64,000 bases of DNA from Kiritimatiellota bacterium (GCA_014381785.1 JACNKZ010000044.1:1-64000), one strand, 5' to 3'; shown: positions 9,850-22,705, counted from the stretch's first letter. The notes: generated from the letters alone by a model not told the origin. Numbers and translations are program-made.

Positions 9850-10689
9850 TCATACGAACGCTTTCAATTTTTTACGCAGTTCATCCCGAATCGGCTCGGA
9901 TTGTTCGAAAATTTGATCGGCTTTGTTGAATTCGAGGATGCGTATGCCGCGCAGGTCGGGCTTAAGGTAAATATCCGGCGGATCACGGCGCAGCTGCTCG
10001 GCAATCAATGAGGACTGTACGATATCGAAGCTACCCAGTGTGGCGTCAAAAAAGTCCAGCTTCTTCAACGGTTTCTCAAGCGAACCGATCACATCCACTG
10101 CGATCACTACATCGCACTGTTTGTGAAGTAGATTATACGGCAGCGGATTCACCAGACCGCCATCCACCAGCAGTTTGCCGTCACGCTCCACCGGCGAAAA
10201 CACCCCCGGAATCGCTATGCTGGCCCGCACCGCCGACAGCAGGTCACCGGAGCGGAACACCGTCTCGGTGCCGGACAAATAGTCAGTGGTGGAAATGCTT
10301 AATGGGATCTCCAGTTCCTCAAACGCGCTGCACTCCATTGATTCCGCGAGGAACTGGATGATTTTTTCGCCCTTAATCAACGACCCTCGGTGAAACGACG
10401 GGTCGATCATCCCGACCCATTTGAGCAAGTCCTTGCGTGTCAGCACATCTTTGATGTTTTCCACATCGCGTAACATCAACCGATCAACCAGTGTGCGGAT
10501 TTCGGAACCGGACAGGCCGGAGGCGTACAGCGCGCCCATGATGGAGCCGATGCTGGTTCCGGAAATCGCGGACGGACGGATCCCCAGCTCGTCGAGGGTT
10601 TCGAGCACATGAATATGCGCCAGCCCGCGCGCGCCCCCGCCGCCCAGCGCCAGCCCGATCTTCTTCGGTTTTTTATGAAACAGTTTCAT
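9850..10689 (-). CDS. Patatin-like phospholipase / RssA-like
   Basis: IGLALGGGGARGLAHIHVLE, GTSIGS, VDGGLVNPLP. Confidence 0.9.
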   Translation of the reverse strand: MKLFHKKPKKIGLALGGGGARGLAHIHVLETLDELGIRPSAISGTSIGSIMGALYASGLSGSEIRTLVDRLMLRDVENIKDVLTRKDLLKWVGMIDPSFHRGSLIKGEKIIQFLAESMECSAFEELEIPLSISTTDYLSGTETVFRSGDLLSAVRASIAIPGVFSPVERDGKLLVDGGLVNPLPYNLLHKQCDVVIAVDVIGSLEKPLKKLDFFDATLGSFDIVQSSLIAEQLRRDPPDIYLKPDLRGIRILEFNKADQIFEQSEPIRDELRKKLKAFV

Positions 10690-10700
10690 AAGATTCTTCT

Positions 10701-11531
10701 GACAGGATAACAGGATCAACAGGATTTCCTAATTAATCACGGTCAACATTTAGAAAAATGACAGTGAAAAACACCATTATATAGCTCCCCAAAACCGACG
10801 ACACAGGATAGGCCCAATAAGCAACGTCTGACACTGGACAATTTAAAACCCGGCTTAAAGGGAAGGTGAAACAAAACAGGAAAATACCAATCACAATGCT
10901 AAGGATGATGCTATACCCAAACAGAAGCCACCACCGACCTTTCACTACCCGACAGCTATAACAAATAGCTTTAAATCCCCTTTGGTCTCTCAAAACCACT
11001 GCTTGCATAGTGAAATAAAAACAAACCGTCATCGCTATAAAGGCGAACATCCCTGCGAACTCAAGAAAAACTAACCAAGAAGGAGATGAATCGGCTCCCC
11101 ATGAAACGATCCGGGGAGCACGCGATAAAAACATCAAAACTGACTCGATTAAATGAACCCAAAAAGCCAACCAGAAATACTTCCTCAATGACTCAAAAAG
11201 AACTGTCCAGCAAACAGTCAATCCATTCACGAAGCGTTCTACAATTGTAATTGAAAAAACGCCGAACAAATAACCGAACAGACTGCCCAGTATATTTTTT
11301 GAATACGCCTCGACCATCAAATTATCCGTCTCAGGCAAAACAGAAAATAGCAGGTAGTCCGCAACTCTCACCAGCAACCCCGCCACTAGGCTAAACACCA
11401 AAATATATTTAATATTTGAATAAAACACCTTCCAGCTAACCGAAAAAGTCTCACCAAAACCCAGTTTTCGATCATATATGTCCGGTATCATTCAATGCTC
11501 CTATCCTGTCGATCCTGTTATCCCGTCAAAA
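10701..11531. mobile_element. Putative single-gene cassette bounded by about 30-bp inverted repeats
   Basis: 10701 GACAGGATAACAGGATCAACAGGAT; 11502-11531 ATCCTGTCGATCCTGTTATCCCGTCAAAAA (reverse complement TTTTTGACGGGATAACAGGATCGACAGGAT); encloses one AT-rich ORF. Confidence 0.5.
10733..11491 (-). CDS. Hypothetical multi-pass membrane protein
   Basis: Several hydrophobic segments; no family recognised. Confidence 0.65.
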   Translation of the reverse strand: MIPDIYDRKLGFGETFSVSWKVFYSNIKYILVFSLVAGLLVRVADYLLFSVLPETDNLMVEAYSKNILGSLFGYLFGVFSITIVERFVNGLTVCWTVLFESLRKYFWLAFWVHLIESVLMFLSRAPRIVSWGADSSPSWLVFLEFAGMFAFIAMTVCFYFTMQAVVLRDQRGFKAICYSCRVVKGRWWLLFGYSIILSIVIGIFLFCFTFPLSRVLNCPVSDVAYWAYPVSSVLGSYIMVFFTVIFLNVDRD

Positions 11532-12542
11532 ACTCTCCTGCACAGGATCAGGATAACGGTATTCTTTTCCCTGGTAGTTGGTCAAAAGAATGTCGGCACC
11601 ATCGCGACGCAGGATGGTATCGGGGTGCATGACAATTTTTCCGCCGCCGCCGGGCGCGTCGATGCAGAAGTTCGGTAACGCGAGTCCGCTCACCCTGCCC
11701 TGCAGTTCTTTCATCAAATCAAGCCCCTTTTGAACCGGCGTGCGGAAGCTCGACGAGCCGAGCACCGGATCGCACTGAAAGAGGTAGTACGGCTTCACCC
11801 GGTTTTGGAGCAGGCCGTAAAACAGATCCGCCAGCGTGTCGGCATCGTCATTAATTCCTTTCAGCAGAACCGTCTGACTGACCATCGGCACACCGGCGTC
11901 AGCGAGTGTGTCGAGCGCACGGACGGCTTCGTCCGTCAGTTCCGCCGGATGAATGAAGTGCAGCTGAAGCCAGATGCGATATTTCGCCAACATCGCCGCC
12001 AACTCCGGCGTGATGCGTTCTGGCATCACCGCTGGAATTTTTGAACCCAGCCGGATGTTTTTCACATGCCCGATTCCCCGAAGGTTGGAAAACAGATCCT
12101 CCAATTCGTCATCAGGAAGTGTTAACGGGTCACCGCCGGAGATCAGCACGTCGCGAATTTCGATGTGCGTTTCCAAATATTGGAAGCAGGCTGAGCCTGC
12201 ACCCTCATATTTTCCCAACCCTTGGAAGCAGGCTGAGCCTGCACCCTCGCTTTTTTCCAAACCTTGGAAACCGCCGCCGATCAACCGTCCGCGAGTGCAG
12301 TACTGGCAGTGGACGGCGCAGTCGAGGGTGGCAAGCAGCAGGACCTTATCGGGATAGGTGTGGATGAGTCCGCGGCACGGGCTGTGCTGTTCTTCCCCTA
12401 GCGGGTCAGTGAGCTCACCCGGCGCGGGGGTGCGATCATCGGACGGAAGCACCGTTCGGCGCAGGGGATGGCTCGGTCCGAGGGAATCGAGTAAATGCTT
12501 ATAATGCACCGGTAAAAACCAATTTTGGAGCTCGTGTGACAT
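11526..12542 (-). CDS. KamA-family radical SAM protein (EpmB / lysine 2,3-aminomutase-like)
   Basis: LLATLDCAVHCQYCTRGRLIGG radical SAM CxxxCxxC; DVLISGGDPLTLPDDEL; contains a repeat-derived insertion. Confidence 0.85.
   Translation of the reverse strand: MSHELQNWFLPVHYKHLLDSLGPSHPLRRTVLPSDDRTPAPGELTDPLGEEQHSPCRGLIHTYPDKVLLLATLDCAVHCQYCTRGRLIGGGFQGLEKSEGAGSACFQGLGKYEGAGSACFQYLETHIEIRDVLISGGDPLTLPDDELEDLFSNLRGIGHVKNIRLGSKIPAVMPERITPELAAMLAKYRIWLQLHFIHPAELTDEAVRALDTLADAGVPMVSQTVLLKGINDDADTLADLFYGLLQNRVKPYYLFQCDPVLGSSSFRTPVQKGLDLMKELQGRVSGLALPNFCIDAPGGGGKIVMHPDTILRRDGADILLTNYQGKEYRYPDPVQESF
12171..12269. repeat. Composite repeat: three TTCCAA-N3-TTGGAA palindromes separated by two identical GCAGGCTGAGCCTGCACCCTC units
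   Basis: 12171-12185, 12213-12227, 12255-12269 with 42-bp period; inter-palindromes at 12186-12200 and 12228-12242. Confidence 0.9.
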
Positions 12543-12629
12543 AAAGGGCAGTATAATTAAATTGCAGGCTCACTTCTATTCAAATTATGATCCGGCCGTT
12601 CTTAATGAAAGGGACAGGGAGATTTTTAG

Positions 12630-15113
<2,484 letters not shown>

Positions 15114-15148
15114 CCGCCCGCGATGTTCCAACCATTCGAAAAGCAGGA

Positions 15149-16228
15149 TTACTCCGCGCCGGCGACACGGCGGATTTCCTGCTGACGGATGGCCTCTTCA
15201 TGAATGGACTGCATCAGTTGCAGAACAAAACTCTCGGAGAGGTCCATTCCGGCGCCCTTGGCGACGCGGTCATCAACAATTTCCTGCCAGCGATGCGGCT
15301 GGAAGGTGGATACGTTCTGTTCCATTTTAAGCGCACCCATTTTGCGAACGACCTCCATGCGCTGACTGAGCACGTGAAGAAGCTGGCTATCGAGCCCGTC
15401 AACGGTCTCGCGCAACTCGCTTATGCGGCTGGCGAAGGCGGCGCTGTCGCTCTGCTCGTGCGAAAGCTTGAGGTCTGCAATCAAATCGAAAAACTGCTGC
15501 GGAGTGAGCTGTTGTTCGGCATCGCTCAGGGCGACCGTCGGATCGGGATGAACTTCGAGCATCAACCCGTCGAACAGCAGATCCAGCGCCTCCTGCGCAA
15601 TGGCGGGGATCAACTCACGCTTGCCGCAAATATGGCTGGGATCGCAGATCATCGGCAGCTCCGGCATGCGCCGTTTCAGCTCAATCGGCGCCTTCCAGTT
15701 CGGGGCGTTGCGATAGCGCGTCTCGAGCTCGGAACTGAACCCGCGATGAATCGCGCCCAGCCGGGTGATCCCGGCATTGGCAAGCCGTTCGATGGCCCCC
15801 ATCCAGAGGCCGACATCGGCATTCATCGGATTTTTCACCAGAACCGGAATATCGGTTCCGCGCAGCGCGTCGGCAATGGCTTGAACAGAAAACGGGTTCG
15901 TGGCGGTTCGCGCACCGACCCAAAGAATATCCAGACCATATTCCAGACAGGCCTCCACATGAGCGGGCTCGGCCACTTCCGTTCCGATCTTCAGCCCGGT
16001 TTCCGCACGGGCCTGATCCATCCACGCCAGCCCTTTCAAGCCGACGCCTTCAAAGGAACCGGGACGGGTGCGCGGCTTCCAGATGCCCGCGCGCAGAAAA
16101 CTCACCCCGCCCGAAGCCAGCGCTTTGGCGGATTCTAGAACCTGCTCGCGGCTCTCCGCGCTGCACGGCCCGGCCGCGAGGAACATGCGATCCATGGGGA
16201 AGCCCCACTCGTTTAAATCCGCTTTCAT
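15149..16228 (-). CDS. Bifunctional 3-deoxy-7-phosphoheptulonate synthase / chorismate mutase
   Basis: FLAAGPCSAESREQVLESAKAL, VLVKNPMNAD; C-terminal chorismate mutase region. Confidence 0.88.
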   Translation of the reverse strand: MKADLNEWGFPMDRMFLAAGPCSAESREQVLESAKALASGGVSFLRAGIWKPRTRPGSFEGVGLKGLAWMDQARAETGLKIGTEVAEPAHVEACLEYGLDILWVGARTATNPFSVQAIADALRGTDIPVLVKNPMNADVGLWMGAIERLANAGITRLGAIHRGFSSELETRYRNAPNWKAPIELKRRMPELPMICDPSHICGKRELIPAIAQEALDLLFDGLMLEVHPDPTVALSDAEQQLTPQQFFDLIADLKLSHEQSDSAAFASRISELRETVDGLDSQLLHVLSQRMEVVRKMGALKMEQNVSTFQPHRWQEIVDDRVAKGAGMDLSESFVLQLMQSIHEEAIRQQEIRRVAGAE

Positions 16229-16264
16229 ATGCGCAGTCTATCGCGCCGAAGATCCGCCCGCCAG

Positions 16265-16292
16265 ATTAAGATTAAGATTAGGATTAAGATTG
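16265..16292. repeat. Short hexanucleotide tandem repeat (ATTAAG)n
   Basis: gattaagattaagattaggattaagattg. Confidence 0.7.
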
Positions 16293-16318
16293 AGAACAGG
16301 GAGTGCTTAAATCCGGAC

Positions 16319-17068
16319 ATGAATTTTATCTATGCCGCTGAACTGAAAAAAACACTCCGCTGCTACGGCCATTTTTATCGGCTGAACGTGGCGGGCACGG
16401 AGCCCCTGCTCTGCCGCAGCATGCTGGAAATCACCTCCCTGCCGCGCGAAGCCGTCGGTGCGGGTAGCGAACCCGCCAACCTGTTCAGTGGACTGAAAGG
16501 AAACCATACCTTGCAAGGTATGGTTCAAAGCCTGCCCGATGCCGTAGTCATCATGATGAACCCCGGCTCGTCGCGCCCGATAGAAAAGGGCGACACGGAC
16601 AGTCTGCTCACCATGCCCCTGCCGGAACACTTTAAAAAACCGCTCGTGCTGACGCAGCCGGACAACACGCAATACCAACTGATGCGCATCATGGTTTCCA
16701 AACAGTGGAGTCACATCCGCATCCTGAACATTTCCGACATCCGCGATCCGAAAAGCACCAGCTTTATCGCCCGCACCAAGGCGCTCGACGGTATTTTCGG
16801 AGGCGAAGCGCACAGCCTTTTTTCCACGGTTCGGAAAAATGAGCGCGAGCAGATGCTTAAACGGAAACCCGGGGCCCCCTTCATCCTCGGCTGGGGTCAG
16901 GACGCCGGGCTCATCCCGCTGGCGAAGCAGTGTCTCGACTGCATTGAAGGCGAACACATTGTCACCGTGCCCGCGGAGAGCAACCCCATCCTGACCGCCC
17001 ATCCCAGCCCGATGATGCAGGATAAAAAAGAGGCCTGGCTCGACGACATCCTCGCCGCGCTCGGCTGA
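16319..17068 (+). CDS. Hypothetical protein, possibly DUF1643-like
   Basis: DAVVIMMNPGSSRP motif; complete ORF. Confidence 0.55.
   Translation: MNFIYAAELKKTLRCYGHFYRLNVAGTEPLLCRSMLEITSLPREAVGAGSEPANLFSGLKGNHTLQGMVQSLPDAVVIMMNPGSSRPIEKGDTDSLLTMPLPEHFKKPLVLTQPDNTQYQLMRIMVSKQWSHIRILNISDIRDPKSTSFIARTKALDGIFGGEAHSLFSTVRKNEREQMLKRKPGAPFILGWGQDAGLIPLAKQCLDCIEGEHIVTVPAESNPILTAHPSPMMQDKKEAWLDDILAALG
16500..16525. repeat. Perfect 26-bp palindrome GAACCATACCTTGCAAGGTATGGTTC within coding sequence
   Basis: Direct reading; no central spacer. Confidence 0.95.
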
Positions 17069-17171
17069 GTTTCCAAAGCCACACCCGCCTGCAACGCTGC
17101 CTGCCCGAAACACTGCGTGTAACGCTGTAGGCGGGTAGCACTGCGGGCAGGGCGTGGCGGCACATCTGTTT

Positions 17172-17186
17172 TTCCAAGCATTGGAA
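17172..17186. repeat. Palindrome TTCCAA-GCA-TTGGAA preceded by GTGGCGGCACATCTGTT
   Basis: Direct reading. Confidence 0.9.
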
Positions 17187-17294
17187 ATTTATGACGCCAC
17201 CGGCGTTAAATAAAATTAAACTTTTCCAGACCCCCTATGTGCCAATGAAAGTGAGACACGAAAGTGAAACACAAAGGGCGCATAGGAGAAATAA

Positions 17295-18275
17295 ATGGAA
17301 CAAGTGAAACAGGATGCCTCCGGGGCCATGGGCCCGGAGGCGGCGAGCCGCTCGGCTGAAGTGCCGGCGGTGGGTCGTAAACGCAGACATAGCGAGGCGT
17401 ACAAGCTTCGTATTCTTGAACAGGCCGATGCGTGTAAGCGCGGCGAACTTGGTGCCTTACTTCGGCGCGAAGGTCTGTATCATTCCACGATCATCAAATG
17501 GAAAACGTGGAGGGATACGATGGCTGACAAAGGGTTCACACCGGAACAGGACAAAAAGGCAATGCGTAATGAGCTGGCGAAACTCCAGCGCGAAAACAAG
17601 CGCTTAAAGCTGAAGGTTGAAGGTTGAGCGGCAAGACGCGATGCTTGAGCTCCAAAAAAAGCCTTTCGCATCTTGGACTTGATGCCCCCGGGCGACGGGA
17701 ACGGAGGGAAGAGCTGATGGCTGTTGCCCAACGCAATGAGGATGAGTTTACGGTCAAGGAGTTGTGCAGACTCTTGGGGATTAGTCGTTCAAGCTGGTAT
17801 CGCTCCCGAACACCAAAGGAGCCGGATCGGCGACGGCCTCCGCGAAAGCTCTCGGACGCTGAACGCGCCGGGGTGCTGAGCCTGCTCAATAGCGAGAAGT
17901 TCCAGGACGAAGCGGTTCCGAGCGTTCATGCCAAGCTGCTTGATGAGGGTAAATATCTCTGCTCGCAACGCACGATGTACCGCATTTTAAAGGCGGAGAA
18001 GCAGGTTCGGCAACGGCGGCATGAGCGGGAGCACCCCGTCTATCAGAAGCCGGAGCTTCTGGCGACCGGGCCCAATCAGGTCTGGAGCTGGGACATCACC
18101 AAGATTAAAGGGCCGAAGAGCTGGATCTTCTACGACCTGTATGTGGTCATCGATATTTTCAGCCGCTGTATCGTGTCGTGGTGTATTACAGAATATGAGT
18201 CCGGCGAGCAGGCGCGAGCCTTAATCGGCTCGGCCTGTGCGCGGCAAGGCATCGAACGCAACCAGCTGACAGACC
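17295..18275 (+). pseudogene. Degenerate IS3-family insertion sequence (orfA + truncated orfB)
   Basis: OrfA HTH and orfB HTH_21/rve motifs (GPNQVWSWDITKIKG, YDLYVVIDIFSRCIVSW). OrfA is stopped by a 7-bp AGGTTGA duplication; orfB similarity ends after NQLT. Confidence 0.75.
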
Positions 18276-18304
18276 AAAAACCTCCTCTTAACAAAACGCT
18301 AAGT

Positions 18305-18319
18305 TTCCACACATTGGAA
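18305..18319. repeat. Degenerate palindrome TTCCAC-ACA-TTGGAA
   Basis: Direct reading, at the truncated end of the IS. Confidence 0.7.
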
Positions 18320-18662
18320 CCTCTGCGTTTTTTGCGTTCTTTCGCGGCTAAAAATTGTCCCATCCGTGTTCATTCGTGGTTAAAAATATTTCTCCGTACG
18401 CAATGCGCGGGCAGACAGGCAGGATGCCTGTCCTACTTTTGGGAAAGTGCGCCATTTTGTCGCACAGGTTGGGGTGAGTGGGACAGACCGGGTCATAAAG
18501 TGCCGCATGTTGCGGTATAAATTTAAAACGAATATTTTATAAACTACTATCGATTAACAACTAACAACAACCAACCACTAAAGCGGCACGGGTCGTGCTA
18601 TTAGAAGGCGTAATTCGACCGAAATGCGTCGAAAACGGATTTATAAACGAAAGGAATAGAAA

Positions 18663-20579
18663 ATGGCTGCGAAATCAAAAGTTTTAGGAATCGACCTAGG
18701 GACCACCAACTCCTGTATGGCGATTATGGAAGGTGGCGAGTCCACTGTGATCCCGAACGCCGAGGGCGGTCGCACCACTCCGTCGGTGGTGGCATTTACT
18801 AAAGGCGGCGAGCGTCTGGTCGGTCAGGCCGCGAAACGTCAGGCCGTGACCAACTCGGCCAATACGATCTTCTCGGTGAAGCGGTTCATGGGACGCAAGT
18901 TCAATGAGGTTGAACACGAAATCCACCTCGTTCCCTATAAGGTAATTAAAGCCAAAAATGGCGACGCCCACATCGAAGTAAACGGCAAAACCTACGCCCC
19001 GCCGGAAGTCTCCGCGATGATCCTGCAGAAAATGAAAGCGGATGCGGAAGCCTATCTCGGCGAAACGATCACACAGGCCGTGATCACCGTCCCGGCCTAC
19101 TTTAACGACTCTCAGCGTCAGGCCACCAAAGACGCCGGCAAAATCGCCGGCCTCGACGTGCTGCGCATTGTCAACGAGCCGACCGCCGCCACCCTCGCCT
19201 ACGGTCTCGACAAGACCAACGAGGAAAAAGTGGTGGTCTACGACCTCGGGGGCGGAACCTTCGACGTCTCGATCCTCGATATTGACAACGGCTTCTTCGA
19301 AGTGAACGCATCCAACGGTGATGGTCACCTCGGCGGAGACGACTTTGACCAGGCGGTGATTGACTGGCTCGTTGAAGAGTTCAAAAAAGAACAGGGCGTC
19401 GATCTGTCCAAAGACCCGATGGCGTTGCAGCGTCTGAAAGAAGCCGCTGAAAAAGCGAAATGCGAACTGTCCAGCTCGCAGAGCACCGACATCAACCTGC
19501 CGTTCATCACCGCGGACGCCTCCGGCCCGAAACATATGAATGTTGCGCTGAGCCGCGCCAAATTCGAGCAGCTGGTCGACAGCCTCGTCGATCGCACGAA
19601 GAAACCGGTTCAGGACTGTATGCGCGATGCCAAAGTTTCCTCCGGCGATATCCATGAAGTGATTCTGGTCGGCGGATCGACCCGTATTCCGCGCGTTCAG
19701 GAAATCGTTAAAGAGTATTTCGGACAGGAGCCGCACAAGGGTGTGAACCCGGACGAAGTGGTTGCCGCCGGCGCCGCCATTCAGGGCGGAATTCTCTCCG
19801 GCGACGTGAACCAGAACGTGGTTCTGCTCGACGTCACCCCGCTGAGCCTCGGTATCGAAACGCTCGGCGGCATCTCCACCCCGCTGATCGAACGCAACAC
19901 CACCATCCCGACCAAAAAGAGCGAGGTGTTCTCGACGGCAGCCGACAACCAGCCCGCCGTGGATATCCACGTGCTGCAAGGTGAGCGCAAAATGTCCAAA
20001 GACAACAAAACCATCGGACACTTCCAGCTCGACGGCATCCCGCCAGCGCCGCGCGGTGTGCCGCAGGTTGAAGTGACCTTCGATATCGACGCCAACGGCA
20101 TCCTGAGCGTGAAAGCCAAGGATCTCGGCACCGGCAAAGAGCAGCACATCACCATTACGGCTTCCAGCGGTCTATCCGACGACGAAGTCGAACGGATGGT
20201 GAAGGATGCCGAAGCCCACGCCGCCGAAGACGAGCAGGCGAAAGAAAAAATCGATCTGCGCAATCAGGCCGACCAGGCGGTCTTCCAGACCGAGAAGTTC
20301 ATCAAGGAAAACGGCGACAAACTCGACGACGCGAAAAAGGCGGAAGCTGAAGCCGCGATCGAGCCGGTCAAAGAAGCGCTGAAGGCCGATGACGACGAGC
20401 AGATCAAGTCGGCGATGGAAAAACTGAACGAAGCCATGCAGGCCGCCGCTACGGAAATGTACGCCAAAGCCCAGCAGGAAGCTCCGCAAGAGGCCCCTGC
20501 CGCTGAAGAACCGGACGGTGAAAAACAGGCCGATGGCGACGTGATTGATGCCGACTACAAAATGGACGATGACAAGTAG
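18663..20579 (+). CDS. dnaK: Chaperone DnaK (Hsp70)
   Basis: [33 protein letters not shown], full length. Confidence 0.98.
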   Translation: MAAKSKVLGIDLGTTNSCMAIMEGGESTVIPNAEGGRTTPSVVAFTKGGERLVGQAAKRQAVTNSANTIFSVKRFMGRKFNEVEHEIHLVPYKVIKAKNGDAHIEVNGKTYAPPEVSAMILQKMKADAEAYLGETITQAVITVPAYFNDSQRQATKDAGKIAGLDVLRIVNEPTAATLAYGLDKTNEEKVVVYDLGGGTFDVSILDIDNGFFEVNASNGDGHLGGDDFDQAVIDWLVEEFKKEQGVDLSKDPMALQRLKEAAEKAKCELSSSQSTDINLPFITADASGPKHMNVALSRAKFEQLVDSLVDRTKKPVQDCMRDAKVSSGDIHEVILVGGSTRIPRVQEIVKEYFGQEPHKGVNPDEVVAAGAAIQGGILSGDVNQNVVLLDVTPLSLGIETLGGISTPLIERNTTIPTKKSEVFSTAADNQPAVDIHVLQGERKMSKDNKTIGHFQLDGIPPAPRGVPQVEVTFDIDANGILSVKAKDLGTGKEQHITITASSGLSDDEVERMVKDAEAHAAEDEQAKEKIDLRNQADQAVFQTEKFIKENGDKLDDAKKAEAEAAIEPVKEALKADDDEQIKSAMEKLNEAMQAAATEMYAKAQQEAPQEAPAAEEPDGEKQADGDVIDADYKMDDDK

Positions 20580-20587
20580 AACCGTAG

Positions 20588-20693
20588 AAGAAGAGAATTT
20601 ACAGAATGATGGACAGCAGAATCATTTTTAACAGCCAATGGCTTCCTATGATTTTGCCGATAATGATTTTGTAAAATTCTCTCCTGCTTAAAT
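20588..20693. repeat. Long imperfect inverted repeat between dnaK and groES (GAATGAT/GCAGAATCAT family)
   Basis: agagaatttacagaatgatggacagcagaatcat ... atgattttgccgataatgattttgtaaaattctct. Confidence 0.7.
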
Positions 20694-20756
20694 GCATTTA
20701 AACTAATGCGGCAGAGAGGCTCTGCTGTAAGAGATAAACCCCAAGAAGGAGAAGCA

Positions 20757-21044
20757 ATGAAGATTAAACCATTAGGTGACCGTGTGCTGGTCGAACCGAT
20801 GAAGGAATCGGAAGTGAAAAAAGGCGGAATCATTATTCCTGACACCGCAAAAGAGAAGCCGCAGGAAGGCGTGGTTGTTGCGCTCGGAACCGGCAAGCTG
20901 GATGACGATGGCAAGAAAGTGCCCTTCAACGTCAAAAAAGGCGATGTGGTTCTGATGCCGAAATACGGCGGAACCGAAGTCAAAATGGGCGGCAAGGAAT
21001 ATCAAATCATGCGCGAAGAAGACATTCTCGCTGTGATCGGCTAA
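20757..21044 (+). CDS. groES: Co-chaperonin GroES
   Basis: [38 protein letters not shown]. Confidence 0.97.
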   Translation: MKIKPLGDRVLVEPMKESEVKKGGIIIPDTAKEKPQEGVVVALGTGKLDDDGKKVPFNVKKGDVVLMPKYGGTEVKMGGKEYQIMREEDILAVIG

Positions 21045-21073
21045 CCCCTCTAACTTTTAAGGAGATATAAATT

Positions 21074-22705
21074 ATGGCTAAACAAATGAAATTTGATGTA
21101 GAGGCCCGCGACGCAATGCTCAAGGGCGTTGAAAAGCTGACAAAAGCGGTCGCAGTGACCCTCGGCCCGAAAGGCCGCAACGTGATCATCGACAAAAAAT
21201 ACGGCTCCCCAACGGTCACCAAAGACGGTGTGTCGGTTGCTAAAGAAATTGAACTCGACGATCCCTTTGAAAACATGGGCGCGCAGATGGTTCGCGAAGT
21301 CGCCAGCAAAACCAGCGATATCGCCGGTGATGGAACCACGACCGCGACCGTTCTGGCCGAAGCGATCTATCGCGAAGGCATCAAGAACGTTACCGCCGGC
21401 GCCAACCCGATGAGCCTCAAACGCGGTATCGATAAAGCGACCATCGAGCTGGTCAAGGCCCTCGAAAAGCTGAGCAAAAAAGTGAAGTCCAACGATGAAA
21501 TCGCGCAGGTCGGAACCATTTCCGCCAACGGCGACGAAGAAATCGGACGAATCATTGCGGAAGCAATGGCTGCAGTTGGCGAAGAAGGACCGATCACCAT
21601 CGAAGAGTCAAAGTCGATCGAAACCAGCCTGGAAGTTAAAGAAGGCATGCTCTTCGATAAAGGCTACCTCTCCCCCTACTTCGTGACCGACGCCGAAGCA
21701 ATGGAAGTGGTGATGGAAGATCCCTACATTCTCCTGTTCGAGAAAAAGATCTCCAACCTGCAGGACATGCTCCCGCTGCTCCAGAACGTGGCGAAAACCG
21801 GCAAACCGCTGATGATCATCGCGGAAGATATCGAAGGCGAAGCGCTTGCGACCCTCGTAGTAAACAAACTGCGCGGAACCCTCAACGTCTGCGCCGTGAA
21901 AGCCCCCGGCTTCGGCGATCGCCGCAAAGCGATGATGGAAGATATTGCCATTCTCACCAATGGTAAGTTCATCACCGAAGATCTCGGCATCACGCTCGAA
22001 AGCGTAACGCTCGATGACCTCGGTTCCGCTAAACGCGTCACCGTAGGCAAAGATGAAACCGTCATCGTCGACGGGGCTGGCAAAAAGGTCGACATCAACG
22101 CCCGCGTTGAGCAGATCAAACGTCAGGCTCAGGAAACCACGTCGGACTACGACCGTGAAAAACTTCAGGAACGTCAGGCCAAACTCAGCGGCGGTGTCGC
22201 CGTCCTGAACATCGGCGCAGCGACTGAGTCCGAAATGAAAGAGAAAAAAGACCGCGTTGAGGACGCACTGCACGCCACCCGTGCGGCAGCAGCCGAAGGG
22301 ATTGTTCCCGGCGGAGGCGTTGCCCTCATTCGCGCTCAGAAAGCTCTCGATAAGCTCGTGCTCGAAGGCGACGAAGCCGTCGGCGCCGACATTGTTCGGA
22401 AAGCCTGCGAAGCTCCGCTTCGTCAGCTGGTCAGCAACGCCGGTATTGAAGGCGCGATCGTTGTGCAGGAAGTGAAAAAAGCCAAGCAGACCTGGGGTTA
22501 CAACGTGGCCACCGGCGAATACGTCGATATGGTTGCGGCCGGCATCATTGACCCGACCAAAGTGACCCGTTCGGCTCTGCAGAATGCAGCCAGCATCGCC
22601 GGCCTGCTTCTGACCACCGAATGCATGATCACTGATCTGCCGGCAAAGGACGCTCCTGCCATGCCTGATATGGGCGGCATGGGTGGAATGGGCGGCATGA
22701 TGTAA
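21074..22705 (+). CDS. groEL: Chaperonin GroEL
   Basis: Full-length GroEL ending in [10 protein letters not shown]. Confidence 0.98.
   Translation: MAKQMKFDVEARDAMLKGVEKLTKAVAVTLGPKGRNVIIDKKYGSPTVTKDGVSVAKEIELDDPFENMGAQMVREVASKTSDIAGDGTTTATVLAEAIYREGIKNVTAGANPMSLKRGIDKATIELVKALEKLSKKVKSNDEIAQVGTISANGDEEIGRIIAEAMAAVGEEGPITIEESKSIETSLEVKEGMLFDKGYLSPYFVTDAEAMEVVMEDPYILLFEKKISNLQDMLPLLQNVAKTGKPLMIIAEDIEGEALATLVVNKLRGTLNVCAVKAPGFGDRRKAMMEDIAILTNGKFITEDLGITLESVTLDDLGSAKRVTVGKDETVIVDGAGKKVDINARVEQIKRQAQETTSDYDREKLQERQAKLSGGVAVLNIGAATESEMKEKKDRVEDALHATRAAAAEGIVPGGGVALIRAQKALDKLVLEGDEAVGADIVRKACEAPLRQLVSNAGIEGAIVVQEVKKAKQTWGYNVATGEYVDMVAAGIIDPTKVTRSALQNAASIAGLLLTTECMITDLPAKDAPAMPDMGGMGGMGGMM

Noticed and set aside
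12171-12269. Short array at 42-bp period considered as a CRISPR
   Set aside because: Only three units, palindromic rather than repeat-spacer, the 'spacers' are identical, it lies inside a coding frame, and no cas genes are nearby. No CRISPR array was seen in the window.
15200-16138. 312-aa plus-strand ORF opposite the DAHP synthase/chorismate mutase gene
   Set aside because: Antisense shadow of a well-supported enzyme.
16265-16292. (ATTAAG)n tract as a phase-variation switch
   Set aside because: Short and impure, and a hexamer change would not shift the frame; kept only as a repeat feature.
18696-20147. 483-aa minus-strand ORF opposite dnaK
   Set aside because: Antisense shadow of an unambiguous dnaK; no domain logic.
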